13,350 nucleotides of DNA from Xylophilus ampelinus (GCF_901875635.1 NZ_CABFMN010000003.1:1-13350); one strand, 5' to 3'; positions 5,778 through 12,905 are shown, counted from the first letter of the stretch. The notes: a model not told the origin generated them from the sequence alone. Translations and numbers: made by a program.

Positions 5778-7349
5778 TCAAGTGGGCATGCCCACCTGTC
5801 CCGAGTCTGCCGCACCCGGATTGACGGCAACCTGGTTGCGACCTCCTGCCTTGGCCGCGTACAGAGCCCGATCGGCTGCGGCGATCAGTTCGCCGGGCGT
5901 CTCGAGCGTCTTGGCATCGGCCAGGGCAACACCGACCGACACGGTGACCTTTTGCGCCAGCGGACCGGTGACGGGCCACTCCAGTCTCTCGATGGCCTCG
6001 CGCAGGAACTCTGCGGCCTCCACCGGCCGCTCGTGATCAAGCAGGAGAACAGCCATTTCCTCGCCCCCGTAGCGGGCCGCAAATCCTCCTTCGCGCTCCG
6101 ACATCTCCCGAACGGCCGCGGCCACCCGCCTCAGGCATTCGTCACCGGCCTGGTGCCCCAGGGTGTCGTTGACCGCCTTGAAATGGTCGACGTCGATCAT
6201 CAGGAGCGCCAACGGGTTGCGCGACGCCGAGCCGCGCGCCACGGCTTCCTCCAGCATCGAGTCCAGATACCGCCGGTTCGCAAGCCCCGTCAAGGCGTCA
6301 TGGCGTACGAGATGGCTCAACTGCAGATTGCTTGCCTCCAGTGCCAGCCCCGCCTCGCGCGCCTCGGCTTCGGCCATCACCCGCTGGCGCACGGCGCGAA
6401 CGACCGAGGCACCGGCCAAGCCGATGACCAGGCACATGGTCAGGACAGCGGCGCTCTGCACGGCGGCGCCCCGCACCCATACCCGAAGGACCTCCCGCTT
6501 GGAGGCGCCGACGAGCACGTACAGCGGTTGCTGCGGCAGATGCTGGAAGCCGAAGATGCGGACCTCGCCATCGATCGGCGAGGTTGCCTCCGCGCTCATC
6601 CTCGTGCGGCCGGCAAACATCTGGTGCAACTGCGAGGAAGCGAGGCCTCGTCCCATCTGCTGGCCGTCGTCCGGGCGCCTTGCCAGCACCGTGCCGTTGT
6701 CGTGGATCAGGCCGATCGCTCCGCGAGCGCCGATCTCGTAGGTCGCGAGGACGCGCCCGATCTGTGCAAGGTCCACGGTGGCGAGCACGACGCCCGCGAA
6801 ACGACCGAAGGGGTCGTTCAGGCGCTTGCTGACGGGAATGATCCACCGCCGACTGGCCCGGTCGACGATCGGCGCGCCCACGAACGCACTGGCGCTTGGC
6901 GAGCTTCGATGGTGTTCGAAGTACGGCTGCGTGGTCTTGTCCGTGTCGGTGGGCGAGGTCGGCTGGGTGTAAAGCCGCCAGCGCCCGGCTGCATCGATGA
7001 TGACGAGATTGTCCAGGTAGGCCATCTGCGCCACCGCATGCACGAGCGCCGGCTGCATGGACTGCGGGCTGGCGTCGCTCAACTCGCGTTGCTCCAGATC
7101 GAACGCGATGTTCTCGATCAGACGGCCGGCTTCGCCGAACACCGCATCCATCTGCAGCGCAAGAGCGCGCGCGAGGTTCAGGTTCGCGAGTTCGGCCTGG
7201 CGGATCTGTCGGGTCCTGCCCTCGACCAGGGACCAGGCGTTCGCAAGGACGACGAGCAGGCACACGAGGACGATGAACCAGCGCGCGCGGCGGATGACGT
7301 CCACTTCCTTCCAGCGAGGCCTATGCTGTGGCGAGATGGCTGGTGACAT
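5778..7349 (-). CDS. Membrane sensor diguanylate cyclase (dCACHE-GGDEF)
   Basis: This 523-residue inner-membrane protein probably converts two GTP to cyclic di-GMP in response to a periplasmic signal. Layout: short cytoplasmic tail; TM1 about 24-43; a periplasmic region about 45-295 with double-CACHE features (YLDNLVIIDAAGRWRLY, YFEHHR, SASAFVGAPIVDR, RWIIPVSKRL, FAGVVLATVDL); TM2 about 296-318; a coiled linker; then the GGDEF domain from DALTGLANRRYLD (351-363). That domain has IDVDHFKAVNDTLGH (385-399) and RYGGEEM (426-432). The active site GGEEM has Met where Phe is usual. The allosteric I-site (RxxD) position reads R419-E-G-G422, so the Asp is missing and canonical product inhibition is unlikely. 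The ATG at 7349 is used; the Shine-Dalgarno is weak. It ends with SVGVA and ADRALYAAKAGGRNQV, as expected for the family. Confidence 0.93.
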   Translation of the reverse strand: MSPAISPQHRPRWKEVDVIRRARWFIVLVCLLVVLANAWSLVEGRTRQIRQAELANLNLARALALQMDAVFGEAGRLIENIAFDLEQRELSDASPQSMQPALVHAVAQMAYLDNLVIIDAAGRWRLYTQPTSPTDTDKTTQPYFEHHRSSPSASAFVGAPIVDRASRRWIIPVSKRLNDPFGRFAGVVLATVDLAQIGRVLATYEIGARGAIGLIHDNGTVLARRPDDGQQMGRGLASSQLHQMFAGRTRMSAEATSPIDGEVRIFGFQHLPQQPLYVLVGASKREVLRVWVRGAAVQSAAVLTMCLVIGLAGASVVRAVRQRVMAEAEAREAGLALEASNLQLSHLVRHDALTGLANRRYLDSMLEEAVARGSASRNPLALLMIDVDHFKAVNDTLGHQAGDECLRRVAAAVREMSEREGGFAARYGGEEMAVLLLDHERPVEAAEFLREAIERLEWPVTGPLAQKVTVSVGVALADAKTLETPGELIAAADRALYAAKAGGRNQVAVNPGAADSGQVGMPT

Positions 7350-7424
7350 GACTTCTGGGAGCGCCAGAACCTAACCCGATGGGCGCGGCCGATGCGCGGT
7401 TCGCCCGGACTGGGCCTGCGCATC

Positions 7425-7463
7425 AGTATAGGAACGCGCTGCCCGCGCGCTGTCGGACAGCGC
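7425..7463 (-). promoter_or_regulatory. Candidate promoter and operator of the diguanylate cyclase
   Basis: Upstream of the cyclase start (minus strand) is a -10-like TATACT at 7425-7430. Centred about 28 bases further upstream is the perfect 17-bp palindrome GCGCTGTC-G-GACAGCGC (7447-7463), covering the place where a -35 would sit. I see no good -35 hexamer, which would fit a promoter needing an activator or blocked by a repressor. The rest of the 258-base gap (7350-7607) holds no gene. Confidence 0.4.
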
Positions 7464-7607
7464 TGCCTGCGCGCCTTCCAAAACCCGTCAAAAGAATTTC
7501 GAAACCCCGGATCGCTGCGCGTCGGGCCGTCATCCAGCGCCACCCGTCGGGCATGCAAACTTAGGCGGTACTCCGCTACTGGCTCGTCGGCCGTCCGCCG
7601 CTGACCG

Positions 7608-8615
7608 TCACCCCATGGGCAGGAGAACGGTCACCGTTGAGCAGCCAGCGGCTGATTGCAACTGCAGCTCCGCTCGCAGCGCCCGCGCCCGGACCATCAG
7701 CGCCTTCGGGATCCGCGTTGCGTCAAACCCGACGCCGTCATCCACCACCGCTATCCTCAGCCCCTTGTCCGAGGCCGCTGCCTCGAGGCGAAGCGTGCGT
7801 GCGTGGGCGTGCTGGAGCACATTGGAGATTGCCTCGAAAAGCAGGAACTGCAGCTGCCGCATCCCCGCGCCGTCCAGGCGGGGCCACGCCGGCAGTTCGT
7901 CGACGGCCCACGCCAGGGCGATCCCTGCACCGGCGAGGCGGGGTTCTAGCCGATAACGCAATCCCGCGAGCATGCCCTGCACATCACCGGCCGGCAACTG
8001 CATGGCATCGATGGACAGCTTCAGCTGGTCCATGGAGTCGCGAAGGGTACGCAGGACCTCGTCGGGGTTCGATCGGTCCGACTGCAGCTGCCGGATGGCC
8101 GCGCTGAGGTGCGCCCCGACGCCATCGTGCATGTCGCGCAGGATCCGCTCGCGCTCATGGGTGCGCGCCTGCTCACGCGCCGCCGACTCCAGTCGGCTGT
8201 AGGTGCTCGCAAGTTCCTGCTCCCGCGCCGCCACGCGGGACTGCAACGTGGTCAGCAGGTCGCGCGCTTGGCCGCTCGCTTCGTGGAAGCGCTGCAGGAC
8301 GATGTACAGCAGCGCCAGACCGAAGACGACCGACACGTAGCGGTTCCACGTCACGGCGCCGAGGTCCTGGCTGAGCCGGATGGTGACCCAGTCGCGCATG
8401 CCGACGGCAACATTGAGCACGCCCGCGGCGGCAAGCAGAACCCGTGCCGTGTTGGGACGACGGACCGTGGCAACACAGAACACCAACACGTAGAGCACGG
8501 CACAGAGGCTGACCGCTCCCAGCCACGCGGTGAGCAGCAAGGGCCGGTACCAGAGGAAGGACAGCGCGGAGCACAGCAGGCCTGTGACAAGGATCGTGAG
8601 CGCCGCGCCATTCAT
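7608..8615 (-). CDS. NarL/DegS-type sensor histidine kinase, probably N-terminally shortened
   Basis: About 335 residues (338 from the ATG at 8624). Numbering from 8624, four hydrophobic segments lie at about 7-25, 28-52, 60-80 and 95-112, resembling the last part of a 7TMR-DISM membrane domain. Then come a coiled linker (ESAAREQARTHERERI), a HisKA_3 dimerisation domain with phospho-acceptor H166 in ILRDMHDGVGAHLSAAIRQL, and an HATPase domain with N-box EAISNVLQHAHA (264-275) and G1 VVDDGVGFD (293-301). The usual G2 glycine-rich box (GRGLRNM-like) is replaced by IPKALMVRARAL, so ATP-lid function may be impaired. The family normally has a periplasmic sensor and seven membrane helices. The ATG at 8615 gives an ATGA overlap with the upstream response regulator, so I prefer it. 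Confidence 0.85.
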   Translation of the reverse strand: MNGAALTILVTGLLCSALSFLWYRPLLLTAWLGAVSLCAVLYVLVFCVATVRRPNTARVLLAAAGVLNVAVGMRDWVTIRLSQDLGAVTWNRYVSVVFGLALLYIVLQRFHEASGQARDLLTTLQSRVAAREQELASTYSRLESAAREQARTHERERILRDMHDGVGAHLSAAIRQLQSDRSNPDEVLRTLRDSMDQLKLSIDAMQLPAGDVQGMLAGLRYRLEPRLAGAGIALAWAVDELPAWPRLDGAGMRQLQFLLFEAISNVLQHAHARTLRLEAAASDKGLRIAVVDDGVGFDATRIPKALMVRARALRAELQLQSAAGCSTVTVLLPMG

Positions 8616-9139
8616 GAAGCGCATCGACCGCCCGTGCGCCCACCGGGAACCTGCAGGGCGGCCGCCGTCCGAAGGCTGCGGTATTTGGCTAGCACCCGAC
8701 GCGCGATCATGGGCGAGATCGGTGAGGCGCCACGCTTGAGCTCGAGGATGGTCTGGGCGATGTCCTCGGGCGCCGAGTCCTTGTGCAGGTAGCCTACGGC
8801 GCCGGCCTCGATGCTTGCGAGCACGCTCTCCTCGTCCCCGAAGACCGACACCACTAGCGCCTCGCACGGCGGGAAGCGCGTCGCCATCGCCCGGATCACA
8901 TCGACGCCGCTGCCATCTGGCAGGCCCAGATCGACCAGGAGGACGTGCGGCAGGTCCTGCGTCGTGGCCATCCACGCCCGCACGTCGGCCACGGTGCCCA
9001 AGCCAGCCAGCCAGCGCAGCGCAGTGCTGGAGCGCACGCTTGCCTCGAAGAAGGCCAGCGCACGCGGGTCGTCCTCGACGGCGAGCACGCACCACGGCTC
9101 GGGCGATGCTCCAACCCCCGTGACAGGCGCGTTCGACAT
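8612..9139 (-). CDS. Response regulator with receiver domain only (HTH missing)
   Basis: This 175-residue protein is the probable partner of the kinase that follows it. The receiver fold spans about 16-136: acidic pair E22-D23-D24, phospho-acceptor D70 in LLVDLGLPDGSG, switch residue S98 in VVSVFGDEE, and K120 in GYLHKDSA. After the receiver comes ILELKRGASPISPMIARRVLAKY, the linker that in NarL/LuxR regulators leads to the HTH domain (LTPRE-V-L). Here it ends after an unrelated Arg/Gly tail of about 22 residues, so no DNA-binding domain is present, and none is found in the other frames downstream. Start at 9139 (MSNAPVTG) is fixed by the receiver; a longer frame to 9454 is shadow of the divergent lipoprotein. 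It may act by protein contact or as a phosphate sink, or be degenerate. Confidence 0.85.
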   Translation of the reverse strand: MSNAPVTGVGASPEPWCVLAVEDDPRALAFFEASVRSSTALRWLAGLGTVADVRAWMATTQDLPHVLLVDLGLPDGSGVDVIRAMATRFPPCEALVVSVFGDEESVLASIEAGAVGYLHKDSAPEDIAQTILELKRGASPISPMIARRVLAKYRSLRTAAALQVPGGRTGGRCAS

Positions 9140-9140
9140 G

Positions 9141-9229
9141 GCCTGCAGGATACACGTGGCAACAGCAGCGTCTCCCCCAAGCGACGGAGTGATCCCATGT
9201 TCATGGGATGCCTGCAGGATCGTGGCAAC
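9141..9229. repeat. Near-identical direct repeat in the divergent promoter region
   Basis: GCCTGCAGGAT-aca-CGTGGCAAC (9141-9163) recurs as GCCTGCAGGAT-CGTGGCAAC (9210-9229) 69 bases downstream, differing only by a 3-base insertion. Both copies are in the intergenic region between the regulator (start 9139, minus) and the lipoprotein (start 9279, plus). They may be binding sites or a local duplication. Confidence 0.6.
9192..9209. promoter_or_regulatory. Candidate operator between response regulator and lipoprotein
   Basis: ATCCCATG-TT-CATGGGAT is a perfect inverted repeat (8-bp arms, 2-base spacer) between the divergent genes, 70 bases upstream of the lipoprotein start and immediately before the second copy of the direct repeat. 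Its length and symmetry suit a dimeric regulator. The neighbouring response regulator has no HTH, so another protein would have to bind it. Symmetry is seen; function is inferred. Confidence 0.45.
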
Positions 9230-9278
9230 CCACACTCCCGCCGCCGAAAGAAACATTTTTTCACACTGGAGTGACCGA

Positions 9279-11399
9279 ATGCCTGCGTACCCCTTCCATC
9301 TCTCGCGCATCGCCGCTGCCGCGGCGCTGCTGGCCTTGACTGCCTGCGGCGGCGGAGGCAGTGGCGGCGGTGGCGGATTCCCGGTCTCAGGCGGCGGCAC
9401 GACCACGCCGGGCACCCCGACCACGCCGTCCTCTCCCCAGCCGACGCCTGACACGCCCGCGCCCGCCGCACCCGTCCTGCGCGGCGTAGCCGCGACCGGC
9501 GCGGCCTTTGCCGGCGCGAAACTCGAGGTGATCGATCAACGCGGCCAGACCGTCTGCAGCGTCACGACGGACGGCGCCGGCGGCTACAGCTGCGAGCTGC
9601 CGGCAGGCACGACCGCCCCCCTGCTTCTTCGTGCACAGCGCGACGAGCAGACGCTCTACAGCCTCAGTGCCAATGCCCAGGGCGGAACGCTCAACGTGAC
9701 GCCGCTGACGACCATCGTCGCGGCACAGCTCGCCGCCGACGGCAACCCGGCGAGCCTCGCACAGACCCTGCAGACCGACCCGACCAAGGTGAGCGACAGC
9801 GCCATCCGGGCCGAAGTCCAGGCATTGATGGCCGTGCTGGAGCCGCTGCTGCAGGCCCTCGGCCAGGCCGGCCTTGACCCCTTCGGCGGCACGCTGGTCG
9901 CCGATGGCACCGGGCAGGACCGCGTGCTGGACGCCATCACGGTCAGCGTCCGCCCCGACGGCGCCGCAGCGAACATCGAGATCACGGTCAAGGCGCCGAC
10001 CGCCGACGGCGCGCCGTTGTCGGTCCAGTACCGCACGTCGGACGAGGCGGTCGCCACCCTGCCACCCGTCACGGCCGAACAGCTGGCCGCCGTCCCGATG
10101 CCCGCACAGGTCGCCGAGTTCTTCCAGCGCCTAGACGCCTGCTTTGCCCTGCCGCTCACCCAGCGCGTCAGCACCGCTGCGAACGACCAGACCGACGCAA
10201 CCGGTACCGCGGCCGACGTGACCGGGTCCGCCTGCCGCACGCTCTTCGTCGACGACAACCCCGCCACCTACGTGGCCAACGGCGTGGCGGTGGGGCGGGA
10301 TGCCCAGGGTCGCGGCGCGTGGTCCTCGCTGTTCAGGCCCGGACCGACCGGCCTGCGGCACGACCGCAGCAACTTCGAGTTCTTCCGCACTTCGGGCGGC
10401 CAGAACGACTTGGTGCTGTCCTACCGCTGGACGGACGTGCAGGGCAACACCGACAACGAAACGCTGGTCGTGCGCAACCAGGACGGCAAGCTCAAGCTGA
10501 CGGGCAACAGCTACGCCTATCGCGCCACTGTGCGCCCCGTGTCCGAGGACCGCGAGTACCTCAACATGCCGGACTACAACGCGTTCACCACCGGCTACAA
10601 CATCAGCATCGACAACCGGCCCGATCTCGACCATGTGATGGTCACCACGCCCTGGAACCAGCAGATCAAGTTCTCACCCAGCGGCAACCTGTCGTACATG
10701 GTGGCGCACAATGCCAACGATCAACAGACGGTGACCAGCATCGTGCGCCTGGCCGCGGGTTACGCGAACCCCGCCACGGCCGGCAACCTTGCCGACAAGG
10801 AGGCCAGCATCTACTTCGTCAATCCGCAGTACAGCGAAACCCAGATCCGCACTCTGCAGGATCATGGCGTGTGGAAGATGGAATTCTTCCCCGTGAGCGG
10901 CTCACCCGTCGTCCAGACCTACCGCACGCTGGCGCGGGCACAGACGATCGACGAGGTGCGGCAACTGAAGTTCGCGCAGCTCACCGCCGCCCAGCGGGCC
11001 GAGCTGCTGGTCGCGACCGCGGCCAACGGGCGCATCACCTTCGGTGCGCCCAGCGACACCGACCCGAACCATATCGACTTCAGCAGCGAGGGCGGCGGCG
11101 ACGCCTGGACGGTGCCGGACGGCGCGCTGGCCCCCACGTCCTTCTCGGTCACCGGCCGGGTGGGCGCCCAAGGCAGCGCGCGCTTCAACGACAGCACCCT
11201 GGTGCGCAACACGGCGCGCAAGGTGGTCCTGTACTGCTCGCCCCAGTCTCAAGCGGACACCCACTGCGTGATGTACCCGGCCGGGAGCGGCTACTACCAG
11301 TACGCCCAGGGCTCCTCCTTCAACGCCATGGAACTGTGGGCGCGCAGCGCACGACAGGTCGAGATGAAGAAGCAGATCGGCCTGTACAAGGGGTTCTGA
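9279..11399 (+). CDS. Large secreted lipoprotein with carboxypeptidase-regulatory-like N-domain, unknown body
   Basis: The product has 706 residues. A Sec/Spase II signal spans residues 1-23: basic start (HLSR), hydrophobic AAAAALLAL, lipobox LTAC with lipidated C23. A Gly-rich stretch (24-40) and a Thr/Pro linker (41-64) follow, as in many betaproteobacterial outer-membrane lipoproteins. Residues about 66-145 resemble a carboxypeptidase-regulatory/Ig-like beta sandwich (GVAATGAAFAGAKLEV, TDGAGGYSCELPAG, LNVTPLTTIVAA). The remaining 550 residues I cannot assign; they include aromatic, Asn/Asp-rich segments (YRWTDVQGNTDNETLVV, YNAFTTGYNISIDNRPDLDH) and paired cysteines near the end (C-S-P-Q, T-H-C-V). 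GGAG at 9268-9271 lies 7 bases before the ATG, fixing this start; the longer frame from 8811 is shadow. It is divergent from the two-component pair, which may or may not control it. Confidence 0.85.
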   Translation: MPAYPFHLSRIAAAAALLALTACGGGGSGGGGGFPVSGGGTTTPGTPTTPSSPQPTPDTPAPAAPVLRGVAATGAAFAGAKLEVIDQRGQTVCSVTTDGAGGYSCELPAGTTAPLLLRAQRDEQTLYSLSANAQGGTLNVTPLTTIVAAQLAADGNPASLAQTLQTDPTKVSDSAIRAEVQALMAVLEPLLQALGQAGLDPFGGTLVADGTGQDRVLDAITVSVRPDGAAANIEITVKAPTADGAPLSVQYRTSDEAVATLPPVTAEQLAAVPMPAQVAEFFQRLDACFALPLTQRVSTAANDQTDATGTAADVTGSACRTLFVDDNPATYVANGVAVGRDAQGRGAWSSLFRPGPTGLRHDRSNFEFFRTSGGQNDLVLSYRWTDVQGNTDNETLVVRNQDGKLKLTGNSYAYRATVRPVSEDREYLNMPDYNAFTTGYNISIDNRPDLDHVMVTTPWNQQIKFSPSGNLSYMVAHNANDQQTVTSIVRLAAGYANPATAGNLADKEASIYFVNPQYSETQIRTLQDHGVWKMEFFPVSGSPVVQTYRTLARAQTIDEVRQLKFAQLTAAQRAELLVATAANGRITFGAPSDTDPNHIDFSSEGGGDAWTVPDGALAPTSFSVTGRVGAQGSARFNDSTLVRNTARKVVLYCSPQSQADTHCVMYPAGSGYYQYAQGSSFNAMELWARSARQVEMKKQIGLYKGF

Positions 11400-11477
11400 G
11401 CGCAGGGGCGGTTGCGCTCGGCGGGCCCTCGTCGCTCGGGAGGGCGATCGCGGGCGCGCGCCGCCGACAATGGCGAC

Positions 11478-11885
11478 ATGTCCGAGCCGAAGCCTGCGCG
11501 CCAGCCCTGCCCCAGTTGTCCCTGGCGTCTGGACCAGGACGCCCGGGACATTCCGAACTTCAGCCTGACATTGGCCGAAAACCTCGCCGGCACCTGCCCG
11601 GACCACCGGGGAATGGGGCCGGACTTCGGCGCACCCCTGTTCGCCTGCCACCAGTCGCCAATCGGGCGGGAAACCCATTGCGCGGGGTGGCTGGCCAGCG
11701 TGGGGCACGCCCACCCGGGCGTGCGCCTGGCGGTGACCCGCGGCCGGCTGGACCCGACGCACCTCGAGCCCGGCAGCGACTGGCCCGCCCTGCACGAGAG
11801 CTACGCCGAGGTCCTCGACAAGCTGCGCCGGAGCACCGCCGCCCCTGCTGCCCAAGGCGGGCAGCAACGCCAAGCGCAAGCATGA
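11478..11885 (+). CDS. DUF6283-family cysteine-rich protein
   Basis: The product has 135 residues. The core is CPSCPWRLDQDARDIPNF (11-28), then C40, FACHQSPIGRETHCAGWLA (55-73) and HPGVRLAVTRGRLDP (79-93). I recognise this as the DUF6283 pattern: a C-P-x-C-P-W motif, then C-H-Q-S, then C-A-G-W. The cysteines C11, C14, C40, C57 and C68, with H58, look like metal ligands. The function is unknown and the family is common on phages, plasmids and in actinobacteria and proteobacteria. The Met at 11478 is chosen because conservation begins there; the earlier ATG at 11412 adds only Arg/Gly-rich sequence. Its stop overlaps the next gene's start (ATGA, 11882-11885), so both are probably co-translated. 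The C-terminal tail (AAPAAQGGQQRQAQA) is low complexity. Confidence 0.8.
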   Translation: MSEPKPARQPCPSCPWRLDQDARDIPNFSLTLAENLAGTCPDHRGMGPDFGAPLFACHQSPIGRETHCAGWLASVGHAHPGVRLAVTRGRLDPTHLEPGSDWPALHESYAEVLDKLRRSTAAPAAQGGQQRQAQA

Positions 11886-12382
11886 CGCTCGAAGCCTGGC
11901 ACGTCGATCGGACGCGAACGCGCGACCTGGCGCCTCGGCTGTTGGACCCGCAAGGCCATCCCCGCGTCGTGCCGTCGTCGGTGCTGGCCGACACCACCCC
12001 ACCGGAGCAGCTGCGCTTCGGCGTGGAACACGGCATCTACGCATTCCTGACCGAAGAACTCGTGGACTGGCTGAAAAGCTTCATCGCCGGCCGCACCGCC
12101 ATCGAGATCGGTGCCGGCCACGGCCGCCTCGCCCAGGCCCTCGGCATCCCCGCCACCGACAACCGCCAGCAGGAGGAACCTGCGCTGCGCACGTACTACG
12201 CCAGCCTGGGCCAGCCCACCGTGCGTTACGGCGACCATGTGGAAAAGCGCGATGCTGCCGCCGCCGTCGTCCACTACCGTCCCCAGGTCGTTGTCGCCGC
12301 CTGGGCGACCAGCAGGTCGAACTGGAGTGTGCTCGCAACGTTCAACTTCGTACATCAAAAGTCTTCAGCCTGCCAGCCTTGA
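11882..12382 (+). CDS. Methyltransferase-like protein, C-terminally truncated
   Basis: The product has 166 residues. Up to W141 it reads as a Rossmann-type SAM-dependent methyltransferase-like protein: an N-terminal helical part (FGVEHGIYAFLTEELVDWL, 46-64), motif I-like AIEIGAGHGRLAQAL (73-87), a distinctive ATDNRQQEEPALRTYYASLGQPTVRYG (91-117), and YRPQVVVAAW (132-141). Related proteins, as I recall them, continue with a W-V-T-H motif, a Gly-rich loop and about 80 more residues. Here the sequence switches after W141 (12304) to an unrelated 25-residue tail and stops. The base composition also drops at this point, so the gene seems to have been cut by insertion or recombination. Substrate unknown. 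The long open frame starting at 10319 is shadow of the lipoprotein. Confidence 0.7.
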   Translation: MTLEAWHVDRTRTRDLAPRLLDPQGHPRVVPSSVLADTTPPEQLRFGVEHGIYAFLTEELVDWLKSFIAGRTAIEIGAGHGRLAQALGIPATDNRQQEEPALRTYYASLGQPTVRYGDHVEKRDAAAAVVHYRPQVVVAAWATSRSNWSVLATFNFVHQKSSACQP

Positions 12383-12444
12383 ATTGCAACGCTTGGCGCA
12401 TTTGTGACATAGTGCACGCGCTAAGTGAAGCATGAGGAGGGACA

Positions 12445-12711
12445 GTGAATTTAGACCCTAGAACTGGTGCCGAAAGCTCATACCCTCCACTGGCGCCGCC
12501 AGAGTGGACGATGGAAATTGCAAAAGCAGAGCACGGCTACCGCGTCGCCGTACTGGCGTGCTCTGGCAAGCCGATGTGCCGTATCTCGCTGCACACTGAG
12601 TTTGCTGACGGCGACGCTGCTAGATCAGCGCTTGCCATCAAAGCGCGGCTCTGGATCGCCGAGTACCTTGCACGAGACCACTCTGGCAGCACATCCATGG
12701 GGGACATATGA
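12445..12711 (+). CDS. Small hypothetical protein (88 aa), accessory
   Basis: A GTG start at 12445 follows a perfect AGGAGG (12435-12440) with short spacing. The product is acidic and soluble: MNLDPRTGAESSYPPL, then PPEWTMEIAKAEHGYRVAVLACSGKPMCRISLHTEFADGD (beta-rich), then a helix ARSALAIKARLWIAEYLARD. No family recognised. The DNA is less GC-rich than the chromosomal genes to the left, suggesting recent acquisition, possibly phage or plasmid. It overlaps the next gene by ATGA (12708-12711), so the two form a small operon. A weak promoter may lie upstream (TTGCAA near 12384, CATAGT about 18 bases later). Confidence 0.6.
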   Translation: MNLDPRTGAESSYPPLAPPEWTMEIAKAEHGYRVAVLACSGKPMCRISLHTEFADGDAARSALAIKARLWIAEYLARDHSGSTSMGDI

Positions 12712-12905
12712 GAGAACCCGAAAGTACCGAGGATGCGCGCGTAGCTCAGCTACGCGCCGAGTTGTCCAAGGCTCGCATGAGAGCGCTCGCGATGGCTGTA
12801 GAGCCGTCTAGGAACGACCACTACATTGCATTGCTGCTTGAGTTGGAAACGGCGCTGTTTGACATGAAGTACGCGCAGACAGTGAGCACCTTGGGCCGGA
12901 TGTAG
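12708..12905 (+). CDS. Small hypothetical protein (65 aa), accessory
   Basis: The ATG at 12708 overlaps the stop of the preceding gene (ATGA) and is preceded by a GGGGGA-type ribosome-binding stretch, so it is translationally coupled. The 65 residues are mostly helical: EDARVAQLRAELSKARMRALAMAV, then HYIALLLELETALFDMKYAQTV. No family or domain recognised. Length, charge pattern and lower G+C match small genes of phages and plasmids. Confidence 0.5.
   Translation: MREPESTEDARVAQLRAELSKARMRALAMAVEPSRNDHYIALLLELETALFDMKYAQTVSTLGRM

Noticed and set aside
5782..5795. GTGGGCATGCCCAC as a terminator for the diguanylate cyclase gene
   Set aside because: It lies inside the last codons and has no following T-run.
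5679..7346. 555-codon open frame on the plus strand
   Set aside because: It is the complement of the diguanylate cyclase gene, whose domains are unmistakable; the plus-strand product has no recognisable feature.
8109..8792. 227-codon open frame on the plus strand
   Set aside because: It is antisense to the histidine kinase and response regulator.
10319..11881. Upstream extension of the methyltransferase-like frame
   Set aside because: This is the alternate frame of the lipoprotein and DUF6283 genes; the protein-like sequence begins only at the ATGA-coupled start 11882.
10902..12044. 380-codon open frame on the minus strand
   Set aside because: It overlaps the lipoprotein, DUF6283 and methyltransferase-like genes and has composition-driven Arg/Ala/Gly sequence.
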